From Caulobacter sp. (GTDB lineage: Bacteria > Pseudomonadota > Alphaproteobacteria > Caulobacterales > Caulobacteraceae): a stretch of DNA of 64,000 nt. The position numbers and the translations under genes are program-made. Positions 44,016-53,900 of the stretch are shown in pieces. Positions within the stretch are counted from its first letter, which is position 1; each line of letters begins with the position of its first letter. The notes under the pieces were generated by a model, which saw nothing but the letters and a program-made list of their open reading frames with translations, did not search any database and was not told the origin of the DNA. The stretch covers positions 62,001 through 126,000 of the forward strand of contig NZ_JAGIBH010000012.1 of assembly GCF_017744445.1 (NCBI RefSeq), in the 5' to 3' direction.

Positions 44016-46168
44016 CGCTCACCAAAGCCGTGCTGCGCCTGAGAGTCGAAGGCTTCCGTAAGCCGCTGCGCCTGCGGCCGCTGCGAAGCACCGGCGCGCT
44101 GGAGGCCTTCGCCATCGAAGGCGAGGCGCTGGAAGCCGTCCGCTTCTACCCGGCGGGCGCGGTGCGCGAGACCGATGGCAATCTGACCGCGATCCCCGAG
44201 GCGGAGACGCAATACGCGGCGGCGCTGGACGCGTTCGAAGCCCTGGGCCGCCGGCTCCAGGCGATGGCGCCAAGCGCGGTCCTGCCGGTCCAGGCCGTCA
44301 CTCGGGGCCCCAGCGGCGGCTTCTGGTTTCAGCCTCCCACTGGCGCGACGTTGGAAACCTGGCTGGCCCAGCACCCCGCCCCCGTAGTCGAGCCCGTCGC
44401 CGCCGCCTTTGCCCGACGCCTGGCCTTGGCGCTGGAAGAACTCCACGCGGCCGGCGTCATCCACGGCGACCTGTCGCCTCGCGCGGTGCTGATCGATCAT
44501 GGCGAGGTGCGGCTGACCGGCTTCATGGTCGATCGCCGCCCGTTCTTCCGACCGCTGCGCAGTCAACTGGGCCTGGTCGAGCCCGGCTATGCGCCGCCCG
44601 AAGCCCATGACGGAGCCCAGCGCCACCCGATCGGTCCGGCCGCCGACCTCTACGCCGCCAGCGCCTTACTCCAGCGCCTGCTGACCGGTCGCCCCCCGCC
44701 GCCCGCCACCGCCCGTGTGGCCGGCGATGATGCCTGGCCCTCCGCCGCGACCTCGGCCGGCCTGCGCGCCGGCATCGAGGCAGGGCTGGCGCCCGTCGCT
44801 TCCGAGCGCCCGGCCAGTGCGACGGCGTGGCTGGCCGGCCTGGACCTGGGACCTGAGCCAGACGACGCGCCCTGGTTCGAAGGTCTTGCCAGCACACCGC
44901 CAGAAACCCCGCCGCCGGAGCCGGAAACCGACCCTCTGGCTCTACCGCCATTGCCGATGGCCGATCTGTTCGAGGCGCCAGCAGACGCCGTCGAGGCTCC
45001 CCTGACCATTGCCCGCGAAGCCCCGGCCAGGCGTCGGTGGGGCTGGTGGGCCGGAGGTCTGAGTCTCGCGGCCCTCGCGATCGCCGCCGTCGCGCTAGTC
45101 GCGCCCCGGCTGAACTCCCGCCCCTCGACCCCGCCTGCCGCCGCCGCGCCCAAGGTCGCCGCACCAGTCGCGCCGACCGGCTGCCAATGGCTCTCGGCCG
45201 GCGGGGTCTGGCGCCTGCGCTGCGCGGACGCCCCGGCCCAAGGGCTGCGCCTGCCCGAGCGCTTCGACGCCCAGACCACCGCCCGGGCCGCCGCCGGCGA
45301 GCCGGCCGCCATGGAGCGGCTGGGGGCCTTTTATCGCCTGCGAGCCAGCGAGACGGCGAACCCCAACCGTAGCGCCCATGCCTATCAGGCCCTGGACTGG
45401 CTGCAGCGCGCGGCGGGCGCCGCCGACGATGGCCGGCCTGAAACGGCGCGGGCCCGCGACGACGCGGCCCTGGCGCTGGGCCAAATGCTGGCGCGCGGCG
45501 AAGGCGGTCGCGCTCCGGATCCCGCCGCCGCCGAGACCCGCCTGCGCCAGGCCGCCGCCGGCAGCCGCGCCGACGCCGTGCTGGCCTTAGCGCAACTGCT
45601 GGAAGCCCAGGCCGGCGACGACGCCGATCGCCTGGTCCAAGCGCGCGGCCTCTATGCCCGGGTCGCCCAACTGGGCGACGGCTCGCTGCTGCAGCGTGAA
45701 GGCGAGCGTGGCCTGGCCCGCATTGATGCGGCCACGAAACCCCCGCCTGTCGAGCCTCCGCCCGAGCCGCCGATCGAGGAAAAGCCGGCGCCCGCGCCCA
45801 AGCCCGTTCCCAGAGCCAAGACGCCCGCCACGAAACCGCCGGCCAAGGTCTTGGCGAAACCACCGCCCGCCAAGGCGGCCCAGCCCGCTCCACCCGTCGT
45901 GCGCGCACCGCCAAAGACTGCGACGCCGCCGCGCCGCCACCCGACCGTCGCGCCGGCCCCGTCTCTGCGCACCTGGACGACCTCGACCTTCATCAAGGTC
46001 GATCCGACCACGAACTTCTATCCGGCGCTGGAGCTGGCCGGCCGCGCCGCCTGCGACAGCGAGGGCGGCGAGACCCTGTCGGTCCGCGCCGGCGACACCA
46101 ACTGCCCCAACGGCGTCAATTACTGCCAGGTGCGCGCCGTCGCGACCTGCCAAGGAGCCAGACCATGA
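44012..46168 (+). CDS. Operon protein 8: transmembrane pseudokinase with periplasmic Sel1/TPR-like region
   Basis: A 718-residue protein. Residues about 30-290 resemble a bacterial Ser/Thr kinase: catalytic-loop HGDLSPRAV (H151, D153), an APE-like PGYAPPEAH, and LYAASALLQRLLTG as the helix after it. Key residues are missing: the loop Asn is Ala158 and the DFG Asp is Thr169 (LTGF). It is thus probably a pseudokinase. One transmembrane segment lies at about 345-367, followed outside by Sel1/TPR-like helical repeats (AMERLGAFYRLRA, then ALALGQMLARGEGG), a Pro/Lys/Ala linker, and a C-terminal domain with four cysteines. The overall plan recalls PknB-like kinases that sense wall status outside and signal inside. 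Here signalling would go by binding rather than phosphorylation. Confidence 0.78.
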   Translation: MTLTKAVLRLRVEGFRKPLRLRPLRSTGALEAFAIEGEALEAVRFYPAGAVRETDGNLTAIPEAETQYAAALDAFEALGRRLQAMAPSAVLPVQAVTRGPSGGFWFQPPTGATLETWLAQHPAPVVEPVAAAFARRLALALEELHAAGVIHGDLSPRAVLIDHGEVRLTGFMVDRRPFFRPLRSQLGLVEPGYAPPEAHDGAQRHPIGPAADLYAASALLQRLLTGRPPPPATARVAGDDAWPSAATSAGLRAGIEAGLAPVASERPASATAWLAGLDLGPEPDDAPWFEGLASTPPETPPPEPETDPLALPPLPMADLFEAPADAVEAPLTIAREAPARRRWGWWAGGLSLAALAIAAVALVAPRLNSRPSTPPAAAAPKVAAPVAPTGCQWLSAGGVWRLRCADAPAQGLRLPERFDAQTTARAAAGEPAAMERLGAFYRLRASETANPNRSAHAYQALDWLQRAAGAADDGRPETARARDDAALALGQMLARGEGGRAPDPAAAETRLRQAAAGSRADAVLALAQLLEAQAGDDADRLVQARGLYARVAQLGDGSLLQREGERGLARIDAATKPPPVEPPPEPPIEEKPAPAPKPVPRAKTPATKPPAKVLAKPPPAKAAQPAPPVVRAPPKTATPPRRHPTVAPAPSLRTWTTSTFIKVDPTTNFYPALELAGRAACDSEGGETLSVRAGDTNCPNGVNYCQVRAVATCQGARP

Positions 46169-46884
46169 CCCGCACCCTCGCGACGGTGGCCGCCGCCCTG
46201 CTTCTGGCCGGAGCGACCCAAGCGCAGGCCCAGAGCGCCTTCCGGGGCGACTGCGACCAAGCCAAGCGGTTCGCCGAATCCCTGGCCTTCAAGGCGTCGT
46301 ACCGGGGCGTGCAGCGCATGACGCCGCAGACCGCCGACCGCTGCGGGCGGGACGTGGTCGCGATCTATGACCTCAAGCGCCGCAACGAGGCCAACGCCAA
46401 CTACGACCTGGTCGGACGCTACTATTATCTGTGGCCCGACAACGCGACCTGCCGCGAGGAGGTGCACGATCGGCTGAGCGGCGTCGCGCGCATCACCCAG
46501 GAGGTCCGTCCCAACGGCTTGCTGTGCGAGGTGGCGCTGCGCCTCGACTTCGACGTCACCAATGACGAGAAGTACGGCCCGAACCGCTTTTCCAAGCTGA
46601 TCACCCTGGTCGGCGCCGACACTTCCCGCTTCGCCGCGACGGCGACGGGCGAGACCGGCGGCACGGTCTTCTACGAGGCGCCGGCCCGCACGGCCGATCG
46701 CGCGGCCGGTCCCGCCGACGATAACAGCGAGGTCGCCGCCGAACGCGCCGAGCCGCCTCGTGCCCAGCCTCGCCCCTACGAGATCAATCGCCGGCAATAT
46801 TTCGACCGCCGTGTCGGCCGCTTCTATTTCTATGATCCAGTGCGCGACGCCTATTTCTGGGAAGATGGCGAACCTCGCGACTAG
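46165..46884 (+). CDS. Operon protein 9: secreted protein of unknown function
   Basis: A 239-residue protein with a clear signal peptide (LATVAAALLLAGATQAQAQ) and no anchor. The mature part has four cysteines (GDCDQ, DRCGR, ATCRE, LLCEV), an even number that could form two disulfides. The C-terminus is rich in aromatic residues and charged (RRQYFDRRVGRFYFYDPVRDAYF). No family recognised. It overlaps the pseudokinase gene by ATGA and the convergent esterase stop by 4 bp, ending the operon. A periplasmic or wall-associated partner of the pseudokinase or SEDS/transpeptidase pair is the best guess. Confidence 0.7.
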   Translation: MTRTLATVAAALLLAGATQAQAQSAFRGDCDQAKRFAESLAFKASYRGVQRMTPQTADRCGRDVVAIYDLKRRNEANANYDLVGRYYYLWPDNATCREEVHDRLSGVARITQEVRPNGLLCEVALRLDFDVTNDEKYGPNRFSKLITLVGADTSRFAATATGETGGTVFYEAPARTADRAAGPADDNSEVAAERAEPPRAQPRPYEINRRQYFDRRVGRFYFYDPVRDAYFWEDGEPRD

Positions 46885-47525
46885 GGTCGGCGCGCCTTCA
46901 GCGCCTTGGCCACGACCGGCGCCAAGGCCTCGCCGATCCGCCTGGCTCCCGCGGCGTTGGGATGGATGCCATCCCGCTGCATCAAGGCCTGGTTGCCGCC
47001 CACGCCGGCCAGGATGTTGGCGTAGAGCGGCACGGCGAATTCTCGCGCCAGGCCGGGATAGATCGCGTTGAACTCGCGGGCGTAGGCCCCACCGATCGTC
47101 GGCGGTGCGCCCACACCGACCAGGATCGCACCGACACCGCGAGCCTTCAGCTTTTGGAGGATGCCGCGCAAGTTGGCCTTGGTCTGGGCCGGTTCGACGC
47201 CTTGCAGCAAGTCGTTGCCACCCAGCGCCACCACGCAGATTCGCGTATCGCTCGCGACGCTGAACCCTACCCGCGCCAAGCCGCCCCCGCTGGTGTCGCC
47301 TGACACGCCGGCCGCGCGGACAATGGCCGAGACGCCCGACCGGCCCAGCGCCGCCTGCAATTGAGCCGGCATCGCATCGCGCGCGGGCAGGCCGAGGCCC
47401 GCCGTGATCGAGTCGCCCAGGACCGTCACGACTGGCGCCTTCGGCGCGGCGGCGATCTGGGACAAAAGACCCAGGCTTAGCAAAAAGCGGCGGCGATTAG
47501 GAAAACGCTGTGCGGTCGGGCTCAT
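46881..47525 (-). CDS. Periplasmic SGNH-hydrolase, TesA-like arylesterase/lysophospholipase
   Basis: A 214-residue SGNH hydrolase. The catalytic Ser is in the GDS block (VTVLGDSITAG), the oxyanion residues in AGVSGDTSGGG and VALGGNDLLQG, and the catalytic Asp/His pair in RDGIHPNAAG. Length matches TesA. The N-terminus has a basic stretch with NRRRFLLSLGLLS, a Tat- or Sec-type export signal. An AGGAAG ribosome site precedes the ATG. It is divergent from an ABC ATPase/permease pair, the conserved tesA-ybbA-ybbP arrangement. Substrates are thioesters, lysophospholipids or aryl esters in known relatives. Confidence 0.88.
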   Translation of the reverse strand: MSPTAQRFPNRRRFLLSLGLLSQIAAAPKAPVVTVLGDSITAGLGLPARDAMPAQLQAALGRSGVSAIVRAAGVSGDTSGGGLARVGFSVASDTRICVVALGGNDLLQGVEPAQTKANLRGILQKLKARGVGAILVGVGAPPTIGGAYAREFNAIYPGLAREFAVPLYANILAGVGGNQALMQRDGIHPNAAGARRIGEALAPVVAKALKARRP

Positions 47526-47582
47526 GTCTTCCTATGTAGTCTGGCTGCCGGCCGAACAAGGACCGGCCTCGCAGGAAACGCC

Positions 47583-48260
47583 ATGACCGACGACGCCTCG
47601 CCCCTGGTTCTTGACGCCGTCGCCCTAACCCTGCCCTCCTCTGCTGGACCCGTGAACATCCTGCGTGGCGTCGACCTGACGGTGAACGCTGGCGAGCGCG
47701 TCGCGGTGGTTGGCCCCTCCGGTTCCGGAAAGTCGTCGCTGATCGCCGTGGGCGCTGGACTGGAGGAGCCGACCGCCGGCGCGGTGCGCCTGTTCGGCCA
47801 CGACTTGGCGACGCTAAACGAGGACGGCCGCGCGCGCTTGCGGCGAGGCCGGGCGGCGTTGGTGTTCCAGTCCTTCCACCTGCTGCCCAACATGACCGCC
47901 GAGGAGAACGTCGCCACGCCGCTGGAGATCGCCGGCGTCCGGGATACCCTCTCCACCGCCCGCGACTGGCTGGCCCGGGTGGGTCTGGGCAGCCGCTTAA
48001 CCCACTATCCACACCAACTGTCGGGCGGCGAGCAGCAGCGGGTCGCCCTGGCCCGCGCCCTGGCCGCGCGGCCCGCCCTGCTGTTCGCCGACGAACCCAC
48101 CGGCAATCTGGACGGCGCGACCGCCGCGACCGTCGCCGACCTGATGTTCAACCTCGTCGCCGAGGTCGGGGCCGCTCTGGTCATGGTCACCCACGACCCG
48201 ACGCTGGCCACGCGCGCCGACCGCATCGTCCGCATGGCCGACGGGCGCATCGTATCGTGA
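47583..48260 (+). CDS. ABC transporter ATP-binding protein, YbbA/LolD-like
   Basis: A 225-residue MacB/LolD-type ATPase. Walker A GPSGSGKSS, Q-loop LVFQSFHLLPNMTAEENV, signature LSGGEQQRVALARAL, Walker B LLFADEPTGNLD and switch VMVTHDPTLA are all present. The stop overlaps the permease GTG start by 4 bp. Neighbour order matches E. coli ybbA, whose transport substrate is not well defined. Lipid, lipoprotein or envelope-related work is probable by family. Confidence 0.9.
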   Translation: MTDDASPLVLDAVALTLPSSAGPVNILRGVDLTVNAGERVAVVGPSGSGKSSLIAVGAGLEEPTAGAVRLFGHDLATLNEDGRARLRRGRAALVFQSFHLLPNMTAEENVATPLEIAGVRDTLSTARDWLARVGLGSRLTHYPHQLSGGEQQRVALARALAARPALLFADEPTGNLDGATAATVADLMFNLVAEVGAALVMVTHDPTLATRADRIVRMADGRIVS

Positions 48261-50779
48261 GCCGCGCCCCGCTTGCCTTCCGCCTGGCCGCCCGCGAGCT
48301 GCGCTCGGGCGTGCGGGGCTTTCGCATCTTCCTGGCTTGCCTGGCCCTAGGCGTCGCCGCCATCGCCGCCGCCGGCTCGACCGCAGAGGCCTTCCGCCAA
48401 GGCCTGGCTAGCCAAGCGCGCGAAATCCTGGGCGGCGACCTGTCGTTCTCGGTCGAGAACCGTGACTTCACCCCTCAGGAGCGTGCGGCCTTCGACAAGC
48501 TGGGCGTCACGACCTATACGGCCGGCGCCCGCGCGATGGCGGAGGCGCCCAGCGGCGACCGCCGGCTGGTCAACATACGCGGCGTGGATGGCCGCTTTCC
48601 GCTTGCCGGCGCCGTGACGCTGGAGGGCGCGCCTAGCCTCGCAAGCGCCCTCGCCGATCGTGACGGCCTGCCTGGCGCGGCGGTGGAGCCCGCGCTTCTG
48701 GATCGACTGCACCTGAAGATCGGCGATCGGTTCGAGGCAGGCCCCATGACCCTGGTCGTGCGGGCCCGTCTGGTCAGCGAGCCCGACGGTCTCTCGCGCG
48801 GCTTCTCGATGGCGCCGCGCGTCCTGGTCCGCCGCGAAGTCCTGGAGCGCTCCGGCCTGCTGGCGCCCGGAGGTCTCTCCGGACGCACCGTCCGCGTCGC
48901 CCTCAAGCCCAGCGAGGATCCTCGCGCCATCGGCAAGGCCGTCCAGGCGGCGTTGCCGGACTCTCACCTGCGGGTTCGCGATCGCCTGGACAGCGCGCCC
49001 GGCGCGCGGCGGCTGATCGACCAGCTGGAATACTTCCTCGGCTTTATCGGCCTGGCCTCCTTGGTGGCCGGCGGTCTGGGTGTGGCTGGCGCCGTATCGG
49101 CCTACCTTTCGACCCGCGAGCCCACCATCGCGGTGCTGAAGGCGCTGGGCGCCGAGAGCGGCCTGGTGCGCGACCTGCATCTGATCCAGATCGGCGTCCT
49201 GGCGCTGCTTGGCGTAAGCATCGGCCTTGGGGTCGGCGCGGTCGCGCCTCTGATCCTGGGTCAGTTGGCCGGCTCCAATCTGCCGATCCCAGCGCTGTTC
49301 AAGGTCTATCCCTGGCCGTTGGCCAAGGCCGGGCTGTTCGGCGTCCTGGCGGCGGCGGCCTTCTCGCTGGTTCCGCTGGCGCGGGCGCGGGCCACGCCGC
49401 CGTCGGCTCTGTTCCGCCGCGCGCCCAAGGCCCGCCTGCCGCTTGGCCTGGAGACGATCGGCGCCGTCTTGTCGGGCATCGGTCTGGCCGCGCTGGCTGT
49501 AGTCACGGCTCCGACGCCGCTAGCGGCGGCGATCATGATCGCGGGCGTCGCCATCGCCTTCGGCCTGCTCTCGGTTCTCGGCCGGACGGCCGCCTGGCTC
49601 GCCGGCAAGGCCCGCGGCCTCACACGCGGTGCGGCCAAGCTGGGCCTGGCCAATCTGGCCGGACCTCGATCGGCCGCCCGCACCGCCAGTCCGGCCATCG
49701 GGCTCGGCGTGGCCCTACTGGCCTGCGTGGTGCTGATCCAGTCGGCGCTGCTGGCCCAGGTCAGCGACGTGGCCCCGCGAACCGCGCCGGCCATGGTGTT
49801 CACCGAGATCCCTGGCGACCGCGTGACCGCGTTCGACGCCGTGGCGTCCAGCGTGATGGGTCCTCTGAGCGAGGAGGCCTATTTGCGCATGCCCTTCGCG
49901 ACCGGCCGGATCATCGCGCTGAAGGGCAAGCCCGTCGACACCAAGGCCGTCAAGCCGTCCGAACGCTGGGCCTTCGACAACGACATCAGTCTGTCGCTGC
50001 TGGCAAAGGCGCCGAAGAACGCCGAGATCGTGTCCGGCCAATGGTGGCGCGAGAACGACACCGGCCCACCGCAGGTGGCGCTGAACGTCGAGATCGCCGA
50101 GGCGGCCGACCTCAAGGTCGGCGACACGATCACCGTACTGGTGCTGGGCCGTGAGATCGAGGCGCGGGTCGCCGTGCTGCGCAAGATCGACTTCGGCGGC
50201 TTTGGACCCAGCTTCAACCTGATCTTCAACCCCGCGACGCTGGAAGGCGCCGAACTGCGGAATGTCGCGATCGCGCGCCTGAGCCGGACCCAGGAAGCGG
50301 CCCTGACCCGCGCACTTGGCCAGGCCTTCCCGAGCGTGAACGTCATCAGCGTGCGCGAGCAGCTGGATGCGGCGGCCGCCCTGTTCGACCGCCTGGCGCT
50401 CGCCGTGCGCGGCGCGGCGGGTGTCGCGGCCCTGGCCGGCCTGCTGGTGCTGGCCGGGGCCATCGCCGCCGGCGCGCGAGCCCGGGCTCGCGAGGCTGCG
50501 ACGCTGAAGGTGTTGGGGGCGACCCGCGCCCAGATCCTGCTGGCCTATCTGATCGAGTATGGCGCGGTGGGCCTGATCGCGGGCGCCGCTGGCGTACTGT
50601 TCGGTTTCGCCGCCGCCTGGCCCGTGGTCGTAAAGGTCTTCGAGGCCCGCTGGAGCGTCGACTGGAGCGGCGTCCTGGTCCTACTGGCCGGCGCGACCAG
50701 TCTAGCGGCCCTGGGCGGCGTGATCGCCGCCAGCCTGGCGTTGTCGCAGCGCCCCGCGCCGGTGCTGCGGGGCGACTGA
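48257..50779 (+). CDS. ABC transporter permease, YbbP-like (FtsX/MacB superfamily)
   Basis: An 840-residue permease with the large YbbP plan: an N-terminal membrane segment, a periplasmic domain (about 45-245), a block of membrane helices (YFLGFIGLASLVAGGLGVAGA, then IQIGVLALLGVSIGLGVG), a second periplasmic domain, and a C-terminal FtsX-like helix set (ALAGLLVLAGAIAAGARAR, then ATLKVLGATRAQILLAYLIEYG). GTG at 48257 is the start, overlapping the ATPase stop. It ends before a terminator-like hairpin. With the ATPase it forms a type VII-like mechanotransmission ABC complex rather than an ordinary pump. Substrate unknown. Confidence 0.88.
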   Translation: MSRAPLAFRLAARELRSGVRGFRIFLACLALGVAAIAAAGSTAEAFRQGLASQAREILGGDLSFSVENRDFTPQERAAFDKLGVTTYTAGARAMAEAPSGDRRLVNIRGVDGRFPLAGAVTLEGAPSLASALADRDGLPGAAVEPALLDRLHLKIGDRFEAGPMTLVVRARLVSEPDGLSRGFSMAPRVLVRREVLERSGLLAPGGLSGRTVRVALKPSEDPRAIGKAVQAALPDSHLRVRDRLDSAPGARRLIDQLEYFLGFIGLASLVAGGLGVAGAVSAYLSTREPTIAVLKALGAESGLVRDLHLIQIGVLALLGVSIGLGVGAVAPLILGQLAGSNLPIPALFKVYPWPLAKAGLFGVLAAAAFSLVPLARARATPPSALFRRAPKARLPLGLETIGAVLSGIGLAALAVVTAPTPLAAAIMIAGVAIAFGLLSVLGRTAAWLAGKARGLTRGAAKLGLANLAGPRSAARTASPAIGLGVALLACVVLIQSALLAQVSDVAPRTAPAMVFTEIPGDRVTAFDAVASSVMGPLSEEAYLRMPFATGRIIALKGKPVDTKAVKPSERWAFDNDISLSLLAKAPKNAEIVSGQWWRENDTGPPQVALNVEIAEAADLKVGDTITVLVLGREIEARVAVLRKIDFGGFGPSFNLIFNPATLEGAELRNVAIARLSRTQEAALTRALGQAFPSVNVISVREQLDAAAALFDRLALAVRGAAGVAALAGLLVLAGAIAAGARARAREAATLKVLGATRAQILLAYLIEYGAVGLIAGAAGVLFGFAAAWPVVVKVFEARWSVDWSGVLVLLAGATSLAALGGVIAASLALSQRPAPVLRGD

Positions 50780-50809
50780 GCCTTCAAGGGGCGTCCTGCC
50801 CCCGAAGGC
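50780..50809 (+). terminator. Hairpin downstream of the YbbP-like gene
   Basis: GCCTTC-AA-GGGG pairs with CCCC-C-GAAGGC around a 7-nt loop, starting at the base after the permease stop. It is well placed to end the ATPase/permease transcript. There is no long T tract. The rest of the gap up to 50939 shows no other feature. Confidence 0.5.
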
Positions 50810-50939
50810 GCACCTCTTCGCCTAAAGCCTGTGCGCAACGCGCCTAGCTGACCGTCTTGTCAGGTAGCCGTCAGGCTGCGGACCCCTTGGCCTTGCTAGA
50901 CCATGGCCAACCTCCCCCGCCGCAACGACGGACTTCAGT

Positions 50940-53900
50940 ATGATCTCGCTTGTGCGGACGGCCTTGGCGCGTCCCTACACCTTCGTCGTGATGGCCGCGA
51001 TGATCTTGATCGTCGGCGTGCTGGCGATCCTGCGTACCCCGACCGACATCTTCCCAAACATCCGCGTGCCCGTCGTCGCGGTGGCCTGGACCTATAACGG
51101 CCTGTCGCCGGCCGACATGTCGGGACGGATCCTGACCCCCTACCAGCGGACCCTGACCACCACGGTCAATGACATTGACCACATCGAGGCGACCTCGCTG
51201 CAAGGCATCGGGGTGGTGAAGATCTACTTCCAGCCCGGCGCCGACGTCCGCCTGGCCAACGCCCAGATCACCGCCATCTCGCAGACCCTGCTGCGGCAGC
51301 TGCCGCCGGGCGTCACCCCGCCGCTGATCCTGAACTACAACGCCTCGACCGTGCCGATCGTGCAACTCGCACTGGCGGGCCAAGGCCTGTCGGAGCAGCA
51401 GTTGTTCGATTACGGCGTCAACTTCATCCGTACGCGTCTGGTCACCGTGCCCGGCGCGGCCGTGCCGTTTCCGTTCGGCGGCAAGACCCGCCAGATCCAG
51501 GTCGACATCGACCCGCAGGCTCTGCTGTCCAAGGGGCTCTCGGCGAGCGACGTCGGCGCGGCCATCGCCGCCCAGACCCAGATCACCCCGGCCGGCTTCG
51601 TCAAGATCGGCGAGTTCCAGTACGCCTTGCGCCTGAACAACGCCCCCGGCACGGTCGACGAGCTGAATGCCCTGCCGGTGAAGACGGTCAACGGGGCCAC
51701 CATCCGCATCGGCGACGTCGCCCACGTGCGCGACGGCTCGGCCCCGCAGCAGAACATCGTCCACGTCGACGGCCAGCGCTCGGTGCTGATGACAGTGCTG
51801 AAGTCCGGCTCGACCTCGACCATCGCCATCGTCGACGGCATCAAGAGCGCCCTGCCCGAGCTGAAGGCCCAACTGCCCGCCGAGCTGACTGTCACGCCGC
51901 TGAACGACCAATCGACCTTCGTGAAGGCCGCCGTCAATGGCGTGGTCCACGAAGGCGCCTTGGCCGCCGTGCTGACTTCGTTGATGATCCTGCTGTTCCT
52001 GGGCAGCTGGCGCTCGACAGTGATCATCGCCGTGTCGATCCCGCTGGCGGTGCTGGCGGCGATCGCGGCCCTGGCGGCGTTCGGCCAAACCCTGAACGTC
52101 ATGACCCTGGGCGGCCTGGCCTTGGCCGTCGGCATCCTGGTCGACGACGCCACCGTCACCATCGAGAACATCAATTGGCACCTGGAGCACGGCAAGGACG
52201 TCAAGACGGCGATCCTGGACGGCGCGGCCCAGATCGTGACCCCCGCCTTCGTCTCCCTGCTCTGCATCTGCATCGTCTTCGTGCCGATGTTCTTCCTACC
52301 GGGCGTGTCGGGCTTCCTGTTCGTGCCGATGGCGCTGTCGGTGGTCTTCGCGATGATCGCCTCGTTCCTGCTGTCGCGGACCCTGGTCCCGACCATGGCG
52401 GCCTATCTGCTCAAGCCCCACGTCCCGCATGACGAGGAAGCGCCGTCCAGCAACCGCCTGGTCCGCTTCCAGCGCGGCTTCGAACGGGGCTTCTCCAAGG
52501 TGCGCGACGCCTATTCGGGTCTGCTGGGCTTTGCCCTGGGCGCGCGCGGCGTGTTCGTGGCCGGGTTCCTGGGATTTGCGCTGCTGAGCCTCGTGCTGAT
52601 CCCATTCCTGGGCCAGAACTTCTTCCCGGCTGTGGACTCCGGCTCGATCGCCCTGCACGTCCGCGCCCCGGTCGGCACGCGGATCGAGGAGTCGGCCGCC
52701 CTGTTCGACCGCATCCAGCGCCACATCCGCACCGTGATCCCCGCCGACGAGGTCGAGACCATGGTCGACAACATCGGCCTGTCCACTAGCGGCATCAACA
52801 CCGCCTACAACGCCTCGGGCACCATCGGCCCGCAGGACGGCGACATCCTGATCAGCCTGAAGGAAGGCCACCACCCGACGGATGGCTACATCAAGGCCCT
52901 GCGCGAGGAGCTGCCCAAGGCCTTCCCGACGGCGACCTTCTCGTTCCTGCCCGCCGACGTGACCAGCCAGATCCTCAACTTCGGCAGCCCGGCTCCGATC
53001 GACATCCAGGTGTCGGGCGGCGATGCGGCCGGCAACCAGGCCTACGCCCAGAAGATCCTGCGCGCGATCCGCGGCGTCAAAGGCATCGCCGACGTCCGCA
53101 TCCAGCAGCCCGCCGCCTCGCCGGAGCTGCGCTTCGACGCCGACCGCACCCGCATCCACGCCCTGGGCCTGGACGAGCGCGACGTCACCGCCAGCCTGGC
53201 GGGCGCCGTGGCCGGCAGCCAGCAGACCGCGCCGGTGTTCTGGCTGAACCCGCAGAACGGAGTCTCGTACCCCGTCGTGGCCCAGACGCCAGAATACATG
53301 CTGGACAGCCTCGACAAGATCGCGTCGATCCCGGTCACCGGCGCCCGTACGCCCAACCAAGCCCCGCAGGTCCTGGGCGGCCTGGGCACGCTCAGCCGCG
53401 GCGCCACGCCCGCCGTGATCTCGCAGTACAACATCCAGCCGATGGTCAATGTCTATGCCGCCACGCAAGGGCGCGACCTAGGCGGCGTTGCCACCGACAT
53501 CCAGAAGGTCCTGAAAAAGCTGGAGAAGGATAAGCCCGCCAAGATCAAGGTGACCCTGCGCGGCCAGTACCAGACCATGAACACCGCCTTCTCCGGCATG
53601 GGCTGGGGTCTCTTGGGCGCGGTCGTGATGATCTATCTGCTGATCGTCATCAACTTCCAATCCTGGCTGGATCCGTTCGTGATCATCTCGGCCCTGCCCG
53701 CCGCCCTGGCCGGCATCGCCTGGATGCTGTTCGCGACCGAGACGCCGCTGTCCGTCCCGGCCCTGACCGGCGCGATCATGTGCATGGGCGTGGCCACGGC
53801 CAATTCGATCCTGGTGGTCAGCTTCGCCCGCGAGCGGCTGGACGCCACCGGCGACGCGGTCCAGGCCGCGTTCGAGGCCGGCGTCACCCGCTTCCGCCCC

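Noticed and set aside
44012..46168. Active Ser/Thr protein kinase
   Set aside because: The catalytic-loop Asn and the DFG Asp are both replaced, so I call it a pseudokinase.
34059..46884. Type VI secretion or related contractile system
   Set aside because: A GTPase, a membrane protein with periplasmic domain and a kinase-like gene recall such loci, but no sheath, tube, baseplate, TssM-like or ClpV-like gene is present, whereas SEDS and PBP motifs are.
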